Assembly: GCF_000737535.1 (NCBI RefSeq)
Contig: NZ_CP006269.1
Location: forward strand, 1,674,001-1,738,000
Source: Synechococcus sp. KORDI-100
GTDB taxonomy: Bacteria; Cyanobacteriota; Cyanobacteriia; PCC-6307; Cyanobiaceae
Reading direction: 5' to 3'
Length of the DNA: 64,000 nt
Positions within the stretch are counted from its first letter, which is position 1. Each line of letters opens with the position of its first letter. The notes below the pieces were generated by a model. That model made no database searches and had not been told where the DNA came from. It was given only the letters and a program-made list of their open reading frames with translations. Shown piece by piece: positions 19,285 through 27,959 of the stretch. The position numbers were made by a program, and so were the translations under genes.

Positions 19285-20094
19285 ATGAACCGATCCATCC
19301 GCAAACGCATTTGTCAACGCCGCGAAGCCCATCGCGGCCTCGATCCGGCCATCAGCCAACGCAACCAGTCGCTGCTTGAGCATCTGGGGCTCGCCCATCT
19401 CGCCGCACGGCGTCAGGCCAGCAAAGGAAGCGAGGACTACGACGATCTTTTTCAGGAATCCAGCATCGGCGTTCTGAGCGCCATCGAACGCTTTGATCCC
19501 AGCCGCGGCTTTCAGCCGAGCAGCTACTTGATCAGCCGCGCCACAGGCCAGATCCTGCATTACCGCCGCGATCGTGCGCAATGCTTTCGGATTCCCTGGC
19601 GCCTGCGCGATCTGGCCGTGAACGCCGCACGGATCCAGCAGCAGAACGAGACGATCGGCAAACCGCGGCTCACTGACCAGGAGCTGGCCAACAGGCTCGG
19701 CGTCAGCCTGGGACGCCTGCAACAGGCCCTTGAGGCTGTTCGGATGGCGCGCCTGGGGCGTCTCGACCAGGGAAGCGATGACCCTGAGGGCCCGAAGGCA
19801 TGCTGCCAGCTTGAACAGCTCGAACAACCTGAAGCTGATCAGGATCATCAAAGGGACTGGCTGCTGACGGTGTTCGGCGATCTTGAGCCGAACCACCAGC
19901 AATGGCTGCGTGGCTACTACATCGAGCGCATGAGCCTGGTGAGCATGAGCCGCTGCTTCGGCGTCAGTCGAGCCAGGATCAAATCCGGGATCCAGGACGC
20001 CGTTCAACAGCTGCAGCGCTGGGCTAGGCGAGATGGAGAACTGCTGCCAGAACCATGGCAAGTGCTGCGGCCAACAGGGTTTGCAGGGCATTGA
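19285..20094 (+). CDS. RNA polymerase sigma factor, alternative sigma-70 family
   Basis: 269 residues. Region 2 is clear: ASKGSEDYDDLFQESSIGVLSAIERFDPSRGFQPSSYL, with core-binding YDDLFQE and the -10-binding helix around GQILHYRRDRAQCFRIPWRLRD. Region 3 (PRLTDQELANRLGVSLGRLQQAL) and a shorter region 4 with HTH SLVSMSRCFGVSRARIKSGI follow. It lacks the long N-terminus of principal sigma factors and has the shape of cyanobacterial group 3 sigmas. Region 4 is less canonical, so promoter specificity is not predictable. Its 3' end overlaps the opposite-strand DUF92 gene by 71 bases. Confidence 0.9.
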   Translation: MNRSIRKRICQRREAHRGLDPAISQRNQSLLEHLGLAHLAARRQASKGSEDYDDLFQESSIGVLSAIERFDPSRGFQPSSYLISRATGQILHYRRDRAQCFRIPWRLRDLAVNAARIQQQNETIGKPRLTDQELANRLGVSLGRLQQALEAVRMARLGRLDQGSDDPEGPKACCQLEQLEQPEADQDHQRDWLLTVFGDLEPNHQQWLRGYYIERMSLVSMSRCFGVSRARIKSGIQDAVQQLQRWARRDGELLPEPWQVLRPTGFAGH

Positions 20095-20761
20095 CGAGCT
20101 CATTGCTGAGCCAGCTGAACCGGTCCTGGGCGACAGCGCCCAGGACACTCTCCGCGAGGGTGGCCTTGAGCCCCACACCAGCTACCAATATCCAGCAGGA
20201 CCAGTCGGGGAGAAGACCCAGACCAGCCATCACTGCAGTCATCAAGACGCTGCCAACGGCACTGGCCAGGGTTCCCTCAAGACTGATCGCCCCTTCAGTT
20301 CCAGGCGCAACAGGCTGAAAGGTGGTGATCAGCACGGTGGTGCGGCCCCAGCGCTTGCCGATCTCACTGCCGAAGGTGTCCGCCAGCTTGGCCGCGAAAC
20401 TGGCGGCGAAGCCAATCAGGAGAAGTGAGCGCGGCTCAGCACCAGCTCCGATCAGCAGAGCCAGAGCAGCACCGGTGGCCGCGGAACCCCAGACATTTTC
20501 AGGTCCCCGTCGGCCTCCTCTGGCTTCCTCCAGACCGCGTTGCTGTTTGTTCTGCCAACCCAGCTTCGTCACCAGACTTCCCAGCCCGAGATAGGCCACC
20601 ACCGACAGCCAAGCGGTCCAGCCGATTCCTCCCCAGAGAACCGTGCCGAGGATGCCGGCATGGACCCAGCCGGCTCTGGTGAGCAGAGATGTTGTCTGCG
20701 CGAAGGAGATCAACACCGCATTGATCAGCAGTGCCGTCAACCAGGCCATCACAGCGATCAA
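20024..20761 (-). CDS. DUF92 integral membrane protein (VTE6-like)
   Basis: 245 residues, about six transmembrane segments. The DUF92 signature is strong: RAGWVHAGILGTVLWG, GSLVTKLGWQNKQQRGLEEARGGRRGPENVWGSA, FAAKLADTFGSEIGKRWGR, APGTEGAISLEGTLA. Members in Synechocystis and Arabidopsis (VTE6) act as phytyl-phosphate kinase in tocopherol/phytol salvage; this gene is a likely orthologue, but that is inference from family. Overlaps the sigma gene 3' end on the opposite strand. Confidence 0.9.
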   Translation of the reverse strand: MIAVMAWLTALLINAVLISFAQTTSLLTRAGWVHAGILGTVLWGGIGWTAWLSVVAYLGLGSLVTKLGWQNKQQRGLEEARGGRRGPENVWGSAATGAALALLIGAGAEPRSLLLIGFAASFAAKLADTFGSEIGKRWGRTTVLITTFQPVAPGTEGAISLEGTLASAVGSVLMTAVMAGLGLLPDWSCWILVAGVGLKATLAESVLGAVAQDRFSWLSNELVNALQTLLAAALAMVLAAVLHLA

Positions 20762-20880
20762 GACGCTCTGGAGATTACGGCGATTGCGTCGGTCCCTGTT
20801 GGCGGTCGTTGTGATCGAAGCGGTAAATAATGTGTCACCTCTTTCGCGAAAGACCCTGTTCCGCAGGGGCTGAGGGGAAG

Positions 20881-21372
20881 ATGGGCGCCTGTTCGGAGTC
20901 CATCGGCATGGTGTTCAACAGATCCGGTAACGCCGGCTTCTTTCTCACTCTCGAGGACAACGACAGCCCAAGCGCCGGTGTGGTTCTGAAGCCAGGCTCG
21001 CCAGCGGCGTCGGAGCCGGGCCCCGTTGCTCCAGCTGCTGAGAATTCTGCTGCCGAAGCCGTTGCCACAGTTGCTGCAACAACCGCACCCGCCACAACAG
21101 CTTTAACCGCCAAAACAGCTTTAACCGCCAAAACAGCCTCCCAAACAAAGGTCGCTCCAACAACAGGGGCTCAGACAAAACAGGTTCAAACGACAGCCGA
21201 AGCGATCGCCGCCGAACTGGCAGCGGCCGAGGCTGCCCGTCCTCCCGTTCCCCTTACAACGTTTGCTCCAGACAACCTGATGCCAGGCAGCGCACTGCGG
21301 CAGAGCCGGCGCCGTCCCGGAGCCGCCATGAAGGGATTCCGCGTCCTCGCCGGCGACCTGTTCAAGGCCTGA
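20881..21372 (+). CDS. Alanine/threonine-rich hypothetical protein
   Basis: 163 residues. The N-terminus (MGACSESIGMVFNRSGNAG) and C-terminus (FAPDNLMPGSALRQSRRRPGAAMKGFRVLAGDLFKA) look conserved and ordered; the middle is low complexity, Ala/Thr/Pro-rich, with a repeated TALTAK unit. A disordered linker between two short motifs is likely. The start at 20881 follows a purine-rich GAGGGGAAG; MVFNRSGN at 20908 is an alternative. No family recognised. It is divergent from the DUF92 gene and converges with rsmE. Confidence 0.7.
   Translation: MGACSESIGMVFNRSGNAGFFLTLEDNDSPSAGVVLKPGSPAASEPGPVAPAAENSAAEAVATVAATTAPATTALTAKTALTAKTASQTKVAPTTGAQTKQVQTTAEAIAAELAAAEAARPPVPLTTFAPDNLMPGSALRQSRRRPGAAMKGFRVLAGDLFKA
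21097..21138 (+). repeat. 18-base perfect tandem repeat
   Basis: Unit ACAGCTTTAACCGCCAAA occurs twice in tandem, then 5 bases of a third copy. It codes a repeated Thr-Ala-Leu-Thr-Ala-Lys segment in the Ala-rich protein. Confidence 0.9.
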
Positions 21373-21395
21373 TCAACCGTTATCGAATCAGCCTT

Positions 21396-22148
21396 TCAGG
21401 AAAAGCTGATTCGACGTGAGCGCCAGCTTGACAGCGTGACCGCGGCATGAACCGCAGCTGTTGAGGAGCGCAGAATCGACGCTCCGAAACTCACCAGTTG
21501 CCAGCCGCGCTGATCAGCCAGCTGGCGCTCGCGATCGGTCCATCCACCCTCAGGACCGATCACGATCCAGATGGGTCGGGAGTGATCAGCAGCACGCTCC
21601 AACCACTCCTCAGCGTGCGGAGCACTGGGTTCACGGGTCACAGCAAAGGCCACACGCGCCTCAGGATCGGGACACCAGTCGTCCAGGGATTTCAGATCGG
21701 CCAGCTCCGGAGACCAGAGCCGCTCAGACTGTTCAACGGCCTCACGCAGAATCACCGCCCAACGCTGTGGGCGATGGTCGGCCTGGGCGACGCGACGCTC
21801 ACTGGTCAGGGGCTGAAATCGATCAAGGCCCAGTTCACAACCCATCCTCAGCCATTCCTCCGTACCGCGGCGCATCAACACAACGGCAAGTCCTAGAGCG
21901 GGCCGCGGCGGCGCCTGGCGATGGTTCAGATCCTGTTCGGCGGGAATCTCAAGATGGTCTGCACCCAGCAGCGACGCCGTCCAGAGTCCGCCGACGCCAT
22001 CGACAACAGCCACAGGATCCCCGGAGCGAAGTCGCAGCACACGCCGCAGGTAATGCGTTTCATCCGGCAGAAGTGGAAGTTGCCGGTCCCCATCAGCCAG
22101 CCGATCCAGACGAGCCGGATCAACTAGCAGGCGACGAAGTTCAGCCAC
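21396..22148 (-). CDS. rsmE: 16S rRNA (uracil-1498-N3)-methyltransferase
   Basis: 250 residues. SPOUT-class enzyme methylating U1498 of 16S rRNA. Matches: HYLRRVLRLRSGDPV in the PUA-like N-terminal domain, MRRGTEEWLRMGCELGLDRFQPL, and the knot motif WIVIGPEGGWTDRER ... SFGASILRSSTAAVHA. Start GTG 22148 (VAELRRLLVDPARL) aligns with the family N-terminus and leaves only an 8-base overlap with the upstream DUF3531 gene; an in-frame start at 22202 would add 18 unlikely residues. Confidence 0.9.
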   Translation of the reverse strand: MAELRRLLVDPARLDRLADGDRQLPLLPDETHYLRRVLRLRSGDPVAVVDGVGGLWTASLLGADHLEIPAEQDLNHRQAPPRPALGLAVVLMRRGTEEWLRMGCELGLDRFQPLTSERRVAQADHRPQRWAVILREAVEQSERLWSPELADLKSLDDWCPDPEARVAFAVTREPSAPHAEEWLERAADHSRPIWIVIGPEGGWTDRERQLADQRGWQLVSFGASILRSSTAAVHAAVTLSSWRSRRISFS

Positions 22149-22590
22149 CGGCAGGAAAAACACTGTCCGGATGGTCTTCCACCGGCCAGTCTTCGTTGAC
22201 ACCGCCGATCACCAGCTCCTCGATCTGGACGACATCAGTGTCTAGCTGGCGCAACGCATTGATCAGAACATCAATCGCCACGCCATCGCTTGTACCCATA
22301 TCAACCCAGCAACGCGCCCATTCCTGCTGGTACTCCAGCTGGCCCATGTTGTGCATCAGGGCCGGCATCGCCGACTCAGCATCGTCGTTGTCGTAGCCCA
22401 TCCAACTGAGATCAGCACCCTCTTCATGCACCTGGAGGTTCTCCGCATTGAACCCACCCAGGCGTCCGATCACGTACCAGCTGTCGAAGATTCCGTCGAC
22501 GTAATTGCGCTCTCCCTGGCTGGGGACTTCGGCAAATCGAAGCCACAGCCAGCAATTAAAAGGATCAACCTCGCGAAAACGGACGTCCAT
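22141..22590 (-). CDS. DUF3531 family protein
   Basis: 149 residues. Begins MDVRFREVDPFNCWLWLRFAE and contains YVDGIFDSWYVIGRLGGFNAENLQ, the recognisable DUF3531 core restricted mostly to cyanobacteria and plastids. Function unknown. Acidic, no membrane segment, presumably cytosolic. The stop overlaps the start of rsmE, suggesting coupled expression. Divergent from the ABC ATPase gene, 42 bases away. Confidence 0.85.
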   Translation of the reverse strand: MDVRFREVDPFNCWLWLRFAEVPSQGERNYVDGIFDSWYVIGRLGGFNAENLQVHEEGADLSWMGYDNDDAESAMPALMHNMGQLEYQQEWARCWVDMGTSDGVAIDVLINALRQLDTDVVQIEELVIGGVNEDWPVEDHPDSVFPAGG

Positions 22591-22632
22591 GGGTCCAACG
22601 AGCTTTTCGCATCATGGGTCAAGCTGTGAACC

Positions 22633-23283
22633 ATGCTTGAACTGGAGCAGCTCCACTACGCACCGGCGACATCCGTCGACCCGATCCTGAACGGCATCCA
22701 GCTGAGGGCGTCCGCCGGTCGACCGGTGTTGATCGCAGGTGCCAGCGGATCCGGGAAAACGAGTCTTCTAGAGGTCATCAGCGGTCTTGCCGCATGCCGA
22801 ACCGGAACCATCCGCTGGCAGAGCGATGCGCTGACGCAACGGCAACGACGATCGCTGTGCGGCATTGTTTTTCAATTCCCGGAACGCCACTTTCTCGGTC
22901 TCACCGTCCAGCAGGAGCTGAAACTGGGGCATCGACGTCTGCCTGGAGAGCGGCTCGAGCAGGTCCTGCAGCAGGTGGGGTTGGGATCGATCGATCGTTC
23001 GATGGCGCCGGAACGATTGAGTGGAGGGCAGCAACGACGTCTCTCCCTCGCCGTCCAGTTGCTGCGGGGTGCCCAGGTTCTGCTGCTTGATGAACCGACG
23101 GCCGGCCTGGACTGGTCGGTCCGGGACGACGTGCTGGATCTGCTGGCGGATCTGTCCAAGGAACGGGTGCTGATCGTTGTGACCCACGAGCCAGAGTTGT
23201 TCCGGAACTGGCAATGCGACCGCCATCGGTTGCGGAACGGACAGCTCAGTCCGCTGACTACATTGCCTCGAGCGGAGAGTTGA
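22633..23283 (+). CDS. ABC transporter ATP-binding protein, energy-coupling-factor-like
   Basis: 216 residues. Walker [15 protein letters not shown]-loop [20 protein letters not shown] (the FPE-x-F after the Q loop is typical of EcfA/CbiO ATPases), signature [17 protein letters not shown], Walker [14 protein letters not shown], and H-loop VVTHEPELF. No permease gene is adjacent, as often seen for ECF modules in cyanobacteria, so the transported vitamin or metal is unknown. Its stop is 2 bases before the hslO start. Confidence 0.85.
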   Translation: MLELEQLHYAPATSVDPILNGIQLRASAGRPVLIAGASGSGKTSLLEVISGLAACRTGTIRWQSDALTQRQRRSLCGIVFQFPERHFLGLTVQQELKLGHRRLPGERLEQVLQQVGLGSIDRSMAPERLSGGQQRRLSLAVQLLRGAQVLLLDEPTAGLDWSVRDDVLDLLADLSKERVLIVVTHEPELFRNWQCDRHRLRNGQLSPLTTLPRAES

Positions 23284-23285
23284 CG

Positions 23286-24203
23286 ATGGCCGACCGTCTG
23301 GTGCGGGCAACGGCGGCCGGAGGAGGAATTCGGCTCGTGGCTGTATCCACCACGGACACGGTGATTGAGGCGAGGGAGCGCCACGGCCTGTCGTACATCA
23401 CCACGGTGATGCTCGGCCGTTCCATCAGTGCTGGCCTGATGCTCGCCAGCTCCATGAAGGTGCGGCATGGGCGGGTGAATCTGCGGCTGGGCTCCGATGG
23501 GCCGATCCGCGGCCTGATGGTGGACGCCGGCAGGGACGGAACTGTTCGCGGTTATGTCGGGCGAGCGGACCTTGAACTTGATCCGATCGCTGATCCCAGT
23601 GGCCACTACAGCTTTGATTTCACAGCGGCGGCGGGCACGGGTTATCTGCATGTGATGCGGGATGACGGCCGCGGAGAACCGTTCAGCAGCACCGTTGAAC
23701 TGGTCAGTGGTGGGATCGGGGATGACATCGCCTCCTACCTGATGCATTCGGAACAGACCCCATCAGGGGTGTTCGTCGGCGAAAGGATCAGCAGTCAGGC
23801 CCTGCAGTGCTGCGGTGGGCTTCTGGTTCAGATCCTGCCGAAGGCGGCGGAGGAACCGGCTCTAGTGGAGCTGATTGACCAGCGCTGTCGGGAGATTGAT
23901 GATTTCAGCAATCGTCTGGCGCATTGCGGCGACAACCTCGAACAGTTGCTCACTGATGTCTTCCCGGACCTGGATCCTCAACCTCTTGAGGATGCTGATG
24001 CCAGCCAACCCGTGCGGTTCCACTGCCCGTGCTCAAGAACGCGAAGCATCAAGGCCCTGATTCTTCTGGGCCGCCAGGAATTGGTTGAGATGCTGGAGGA
24101 GGACGGTGGCGCAGAGCTCACCTGCCATTTCTGCAACACCAAATATCAGATCACGGCTCAGGAACTTGAAGCCCTGATCGAAGAGCTACCTTCCGCGGCT
24201 TGA
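23286..24203 (+). CDS. hslO: Hsp33 redox-regulated chaperone
   Basis: 305 residues. Holdase chaperone switched on by oxidation of a zinc-bound cysteine cluster. The N-terminal domain is typical ([49 protein letters not shown]), and the C-terminal zinc site has C-x-C (FHCPCSRTR) and C-x2-C ([10 protein letters not shown]). Start ATG 23286 lies 2 bases after the ATPase stop; the longer frame overlaps that gene. Confidence 0.95.
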   Translation: MADRLVRATAAGGGIRLVAVSTTDTVIEARERHGLSYITTVMLGRSISAGLMLASSMKVRHGRVNLRLGSDGPIRGLMVDAGRDGTVRGYVGRADLELDPIADPSGHYSFDFTAAAGTGYLHVMRDDGRGEPFSSTVELVSGGIGDDIASYLMHSEQTPSGVFVGERISSQALQCCGGLLVQILPKAAEEPALVELIDQRCREIDDFSNRLAHCGDNLEQLLTDVFPDLDPQPLEDADASQPVRFHCPCSRTRSIKALILLGRQELVEMLEEDGGAELTCHFCNTKYQITAQELEALIEELPSAA

Positions 24204-24224
24204 CCGGCAACCCTCCCCGATGCA

Positions 24225-24917
24225 CTAGGCGAGGAAGAGGGCGCCCAACCAGAGCAGTAGGACAGCCGGTAGGGCCTGGAGCTGATCCTGCTGAACGGCC
24301 AACGGAAGGCCCACGTCGGCTGGCAACAATGCCGTGAGCAACGTTCCAAGTAACAGACCGGCCAGGAGTGTCATCAACGCCCAGCCCAGGGCCGGCAACG
24401 CTCGACGACCTCGACGAACGTGACTGAGGAAGCTTCCAATCACAGCAAGGGAGAGGACCAACTGGCTGCTGCTGGGACTGAACAACAGAAACAGGAGCGC
24501 CAGCGAGCCGGCAACCAGGCGAACGATGAGGCCCTGTCCCTCAACGAGACTCCACTGGGGCGCCAATCCGCTCAGGGACTGGGACGGATCCGGGAGGTTG
24601 GAACGGAACCGTTGCAACACACCGACGCCCGGCAATGAAGCCGCAGGAGATTCCACACCTTTCACCTGTTCCCTTGCCGAAGCGTTGACGGCTGCCTGAC
24701 TGACCTGACCATCCTGTCGGTCACGGAGCCTTGCCATGAGTACTGCGTCGTAAGCAGCCTCGACACGGGCCCTCTCCTGAGGATCATCTCCCGCCTCATT
24801 TAGACAACGCTGGCGGGCGCTCTGAACAGCCTCGAAACTGGCTCCAGCGGATAATCCCAGGCGTCCGTAGGGGTCGCCTGCATTCGGATTTGAGCCAGGG
24901 TCGCTCACCGCAGCCAT
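24225..24917 (-). CDS. CPP1-like / DUF3353 membrane protein
   Basis: 230 residues. N-terminal J-domain-like helices (DPYGRLGLSAGASFEAVQSARQRCL ... VEAAYDAVLMARLRDRQ) lacking the HPD motif of true DnaJ proteins, then about four transmembrane helices from residue ~130. This is the layout of CPP1 (chaperone-like protein of protochlorophyllide oxidoreductase) in plants and its cyanobacterial relatives. A role in stabilising POR is inference from the plant protein. Possibly co-transcribed with the small gene 43 bases upstream. Confidence 0.85.
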   Translation of the reverse strand: MAAVSDPGSNPNAGDPYGRLGLSAGASFEAVQSARQRCLNEAGDDPQERARVEAAYDAVLMARLRDRQDGQVSQAAVNASAREQVKGVESPAASLPGVGVLQRFRSNLPDPSQSLSGLAPQWSLVEGQGLIVRLVAGSLALLFLLFSPSSSQLVLSLAVIGSFLSHVRRGRRALPALGWALMTLLAGLLLGTLLTALLPADVGLPLAVQQDQLQALPAVLLLWLGALFLA

Positions 24918-24960
24918 CGCGGCTCATCCACAAACATCACTAGAGCGTATCGACCCTTGC

Positions 24961-25248
24961 TCAGAAGAGGGGAGTTCCGTGACGGAAGCCCTCAGACGCC
25001 TCAAGGCGACGACGGCAATTGAGCGCCTCGGACTGGTTCAGCCAGCGTCGTTTTTTCAATAGAGGCATCTGAGGAGGCAGGTGGTAGGCCTCGATCATTT
25101 CAATCGGGTCGGCATTGCCGCGGAAACAGACGTACTCCGTGCCGCCATCCGCACCCGTGCGAAGTAGCCAGAGCGTGTCCAACAGTCGAATCATTTCTTC
25201 ATTCCAGTTTGACGAGTTCACAGCGCCGGCGTGGCTGAAACAGCGCAA
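24961..25248 (-). CDS. Small hypothetical protein, possibly DUF1651-like
   Basis: Up to 95 residues. The C-terminal part PLLKKRRWLNQSEALNCRRRLEASEGFRHG resembles the 'LLK.RR.l...eA...wr.L...GF' pattern of DUF1651, a family of short picocyanobacterial proteins. A start at 25194 (MIRLLDTLWLLRTG, giving 77 residues) looks more natural than 25248. No other clue to function. Confidence 0.6.
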   Translation of the reverse strand: MRCFSHAGAVNSSNWNEEMIRLLDTLWLLRTGADGGTEYVCFRGNADPIEMIEAYHLPPQMPLLKKRRWLNQSEALNCRRRLEASEGFRHGTPLF

Positions 25249-25315
25249 TACAGCGCAAACACAAACTTGACGAGGTTTAAGCCAGGGTTAAGGCTGGGTT
25301 ATCGGTCGACAAACA

Positions 25316-25480
25316 ATGAAGACTCTCCAACAGCTGCTTGAGCTGATCGAGATCGAAGACCAGGCGCGTCTTTGCGTTTCACGCTCGGAGGCGCAGCGCT
25401 GCATCAAGCGCGCCGAGGAAGTCCGCCAACAGCTGTGGGGAAGTCCTCAGGCCATTCACTTCACCACGTCCCATCAGTGA
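25316..25480 (+). CDS. 54-residue helical hypothetical protein
   Basis: Starts MKTLQQLLELIEIEDQARLC, continues SRSEAQRCIKRAEEVRQQLW and ends SPQAIHFTTSHQ. Mostly amphipathic helix with two cysteines (20 and 29), consistent with a small helical-bundle or coiled-coil partner protein. It is alone between two minus-strand genes. No clear Shine-Dalgarno; the reading frame, composition and clean fit between neighbours support it. Confidence 0.6.
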   Translation: MKTLQQLLELIEIEDQARLCVSRSEAQRCIKRAEEVRQQLWGSPQAIHFTTSHQ

Positions 25481-25524
25481 CTTCGGGGTGTCTGAGACGA
25501 CGGGCTGTCTGAGACGACGGGCAG

Positions 25525-27171
25525 TCAGAGGTTGATGGGCTCCACCCCACTCACCACCGGAGCCACATTGCTGAGCTCAAGATCGGGATGATCGTTTCTG
25601 AGCTGATTGAGATTCCATTCGTTCTTGAACAGAAGTACCGGCCGGTTCCAGGCATCACGAACGGTTTTGCAGTTGAAAATTCTGCCGACCTGCTCCAGCG
25701 CTGACCAGCCACCGGTCACCCAACGAGCAACCTGGAACCCAAGCGGTTCAAGCCGCGACTCGACGCCATATTCATTCTCGAGTCGATGCTGAACCACCTC
25801 CAGTTGCAGTTGTCCAACAGCGGCAAGGATTGGATCGCGTTTGCTTTCGTCGGTGTCGTAAAGGATCTGCACTGCCCCCTCTTCCCGGAGTTCATTGACC
25901 CCCTTGCGGAAATTCTTGAACGCGGAGGGATTGGGATTTCTCAACCAGCTGAAGATCTCCGGACTGAAACAGGGGATTCCCTCGAATTCAACTTTCGCGC
26001 CTACATACAAAGTGTCGCCGATGGCAAACATTCCAGGGTTGTTCAGGCCGATCACATCACCCGGGTAGGCATCGTCCACAACGGCCCGATCCTGTCCGAA
26101 CAACTTCTGAGGACGTGAAAGGCGGATGGCTTTACCCGTGCGCGCGTGTTTGACGGTCATGTCTTTTTCAAACCGCCCACTGCAGACCCGCACGAAGGCA
26201 ACGCGATCGCGATGTCGGGGGTCCATGTTGGCCTGCAGCTTGAAGACGAAACCGCTGAAGCCGGCTCGCAGGGGATCCACCATCCCATCACTGCTGGAGC
26301 GGGCAATCGGTCGTTGCGCCATCTCCAGAAAGGCATCCAGGAACGGGCGCACGCCGAAGTTGGTCATGGCCGAGCCGAAGAACACCGGCGTCAGCTCTCC
26401 GGCGTGAACCGCCTCGATATCCAGCTCTGCACCGGCAACGTCGAGGAGCTCCATCTCTTCAACGGCGAGATCGAGCAGCTCCTCCTCCACCTGCTGTCGC
26501 AACAGGGGATCATCGATGGACAACCGCTGCTCACTGGCCTGCTTGCCCCGTTCCGCCCGACTGAACAGGACCACCTCACGGCTGCGCCGATCGATCACAC
26601 CGCGGAACTGCTCGCCACTGCCGATCGGCCAGTTCACCGCCCAGGGGGTGAGCCCGAGCTCGGCCTCGATTTCATCGAGCAGCGTGAGGGGTTCCCGGCC
26701 TGGCCGGTCCATCTTGTTGATGAAGGTGAAGATCGGGATCTTTCGCATGCGACAGACCTCGAAGAGCTTGCGGGTCTGAGGCTCAAGCCCCTTGGCGGCG
26801 TCTTCCAACATCACGGCGTTGTCCGCGGCCGCCAGGGTCCTGTAGGTGTCTTCAGAGAAATCCTGGTGGCCAGGAGTGTCGAGAAGATTGATGGTTGTGG
26901 TGTCGTAATCGAACTGCAGCACGGTGGAGGTGATCGAGATCCCCCTCTGTTTCTCCAGTTCCATCCAGTCGGAGGTCACCTTGCGCTGCTCACCCCTCGC
27001 CTTCACAGCCCCCGCCTGCTGAATCGCACCGCCGTAGAGCAGAAGCTTTTCAGTGAGCGTTGTTTTTCCCGCATCCGGGTGGGAGATGATTGCAAAATTG
27101 CGACGCCGGTCCACGGCCGAGGCCAGTTCTTCGGCGAGTTCATGATCCGTCGCTGCAGTCGTTCCGCTCAT
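25525..27171 (-). CDS. prfC: Peptide chain release factor 3
   Basis: 548 residues. Translational GTPase that recycles RF1/RF2. G1 [20 protein letters not shown], switch I/G2 around [14 protein letters not shown]3 [13 protein letters not shown]4 [13 protein letters not shown], then domain II ([22 protein letters not shown]) and the RF3 C-terminal domain. Full-length. Start 27171, 9 bases after the methyltransferase gene, so the two may be co-transcribed. Confidence 0.96.
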   Translation of the reverse strand: MSGTTAATDHELAEELASAVDRRRNFAIISHPDAGKTTLTEKLLLYGGAIQQAGAVKARGEQRKVTSDWMELEKQRGISITSTVLQFDYDTTTINLLDTPGHQDFSEDTYRTLAAADNAVMLEDAAKGLEPQTRKLFEVCRMRKIPIFTFINKMDRPGREPLTLLDEIEAELGLTPWAVNWPIGSGEQFRGVIDRRSREVVLFSRAERGKQASEQRLSIDDPLLRQQVEEELLDLAVEEMELLDVAGAELDIEAVHAGELTPVFFGSAMTNFGVRPFLDAFLEMAQRPIARSSSDGMVDPLRAGFSGFVFKLQANMDPRHRDRVAFVRVCSGRFEKDMTVKHARTGKAIRLSRPQKLFGQDRAVVDDAYPGDVIGLNNPGMFAIGDTLYVGAKVEFEGIPCFSPEIFSWLRNPNPSAFKNFRKGVNELREEGAVQILYDTDESKRDPILAAVGQLQLEVVQHRLENEYGVESRLEPLGFQVARWVTGGWSALEQVGRIFNCKTVRDAWNRPVLLFKNEWNLNQLRNDHPDLELSNVAPVVSGVEPINL

Positions 27172-27180
27172 CGCTCGCTC

Positions 27181-27843
27181 TCAGTTCACCAAGCCTGACA
27201 CCACCAGATAACGGTCATCCTCCGGTTCAACGCTCCAGCTTCCCAGTCCGGCCTCAAGCAGCTGATCGTTCACCTCCTGGATTTCAAATGCTGCCACTAA
27301 CGAGGCCCTGAAATCACGAACAAGCAGGGCTGGAGCCTCGCCTAGATGGCGTTGCTGGAGCTGATCGAGGGCTTCGATGCTGGCTGGTCGGCGCAGATCC
27401 CGATGCAAGACCCGACACCCCGGAGCTGCAATCGCAATGGTTGTCCGCCACAGCAGATCCGGTTGATGCAGATGGTGCAGAAGGCTGTTGCTCGTCACCA
27501 GATCAGCGCCCAGATCGTTGAGGCAGCGCAGGTCACAGCATCGGAATTCAACGTTCAGATCAAGCTCGCTGGCCCGACGTCTGGCGATGGCCAGCATGGC
27601 TGCGGAACCATCCACCCCAATCACTCGAGCCTCCGGAAACGCCTGTGCCAGCCGCAGGGTGATGTTGCCTGGACCACAGCCAAGGTCCACCAGGCTTGGC
27701 GTCGGCGGCAGTGCACCTGTTCGCTCGAGCAAGCCGTTGAGCAGGCTCAGGGTGTGGGCATCGCCAGCGCCGAAGTCGGCATCGGCGTACACCTGAACCT
27801 GCTGCGCCCCCTCCATCAGCTCCGGCTCTGGCTGGCGCTGCAT
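27181..27843 (-). CDS. Class I SAM-dependent methyltransferase
   Basis: 220 residues. SAM-binding motif I VDLGCGPGNITLRLA, acidic motif II VIGVDGSAAMLAIARR, then FRCCDLRCLN and DLVTSNSLLHHLHQPD, a standard Rossmann methyltransferase. Substrate unknown; the sequence resembles small-molecule (trans-aconitate/ubiquinone-type) methyltransferases. Start 27843 (MQRQPEPELMEGAQQVQVY) was chosen; the 43-residue extension would run into the divergent nrdJ leader. Confidence 0.85.
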   Translation of the reverse strand: MQRQPEPELMEGAQQVQVYADADFGAGDAHTLSLLNGLLERTGALPPTPSLVDLGCGPGNITLRLAQAFPEARVIGVDGSAAMLAIARRRASELDLNVEFRCCDLRCLNDLGADLVTSNSLLHHLHQPDLLWRTTIAIAAPGCRVLHRDLRRPASIEALDQLQQRHLGEAPALLVRDFRASLVAAFEIQEVNDQLLEAGLGSWSVEPEDDRYLVVSGLVN

Positions 27844-27959
27844 CGAATACTGCCGTTTGGCACTCCAGCATGATCGGTCCACTGCAGATGGTGGTGAAGA
27901 ACCCTTGCTGCCCCCATCAGTGGCGTTAGGGTTCGGGGACTCCCTGTGCAACGCTGCAC

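Noticed and set aside
27844-27959. Cobalamin riboswitch before nrdJ
   Set aside because: No B12-box consensus and the leader is too short.
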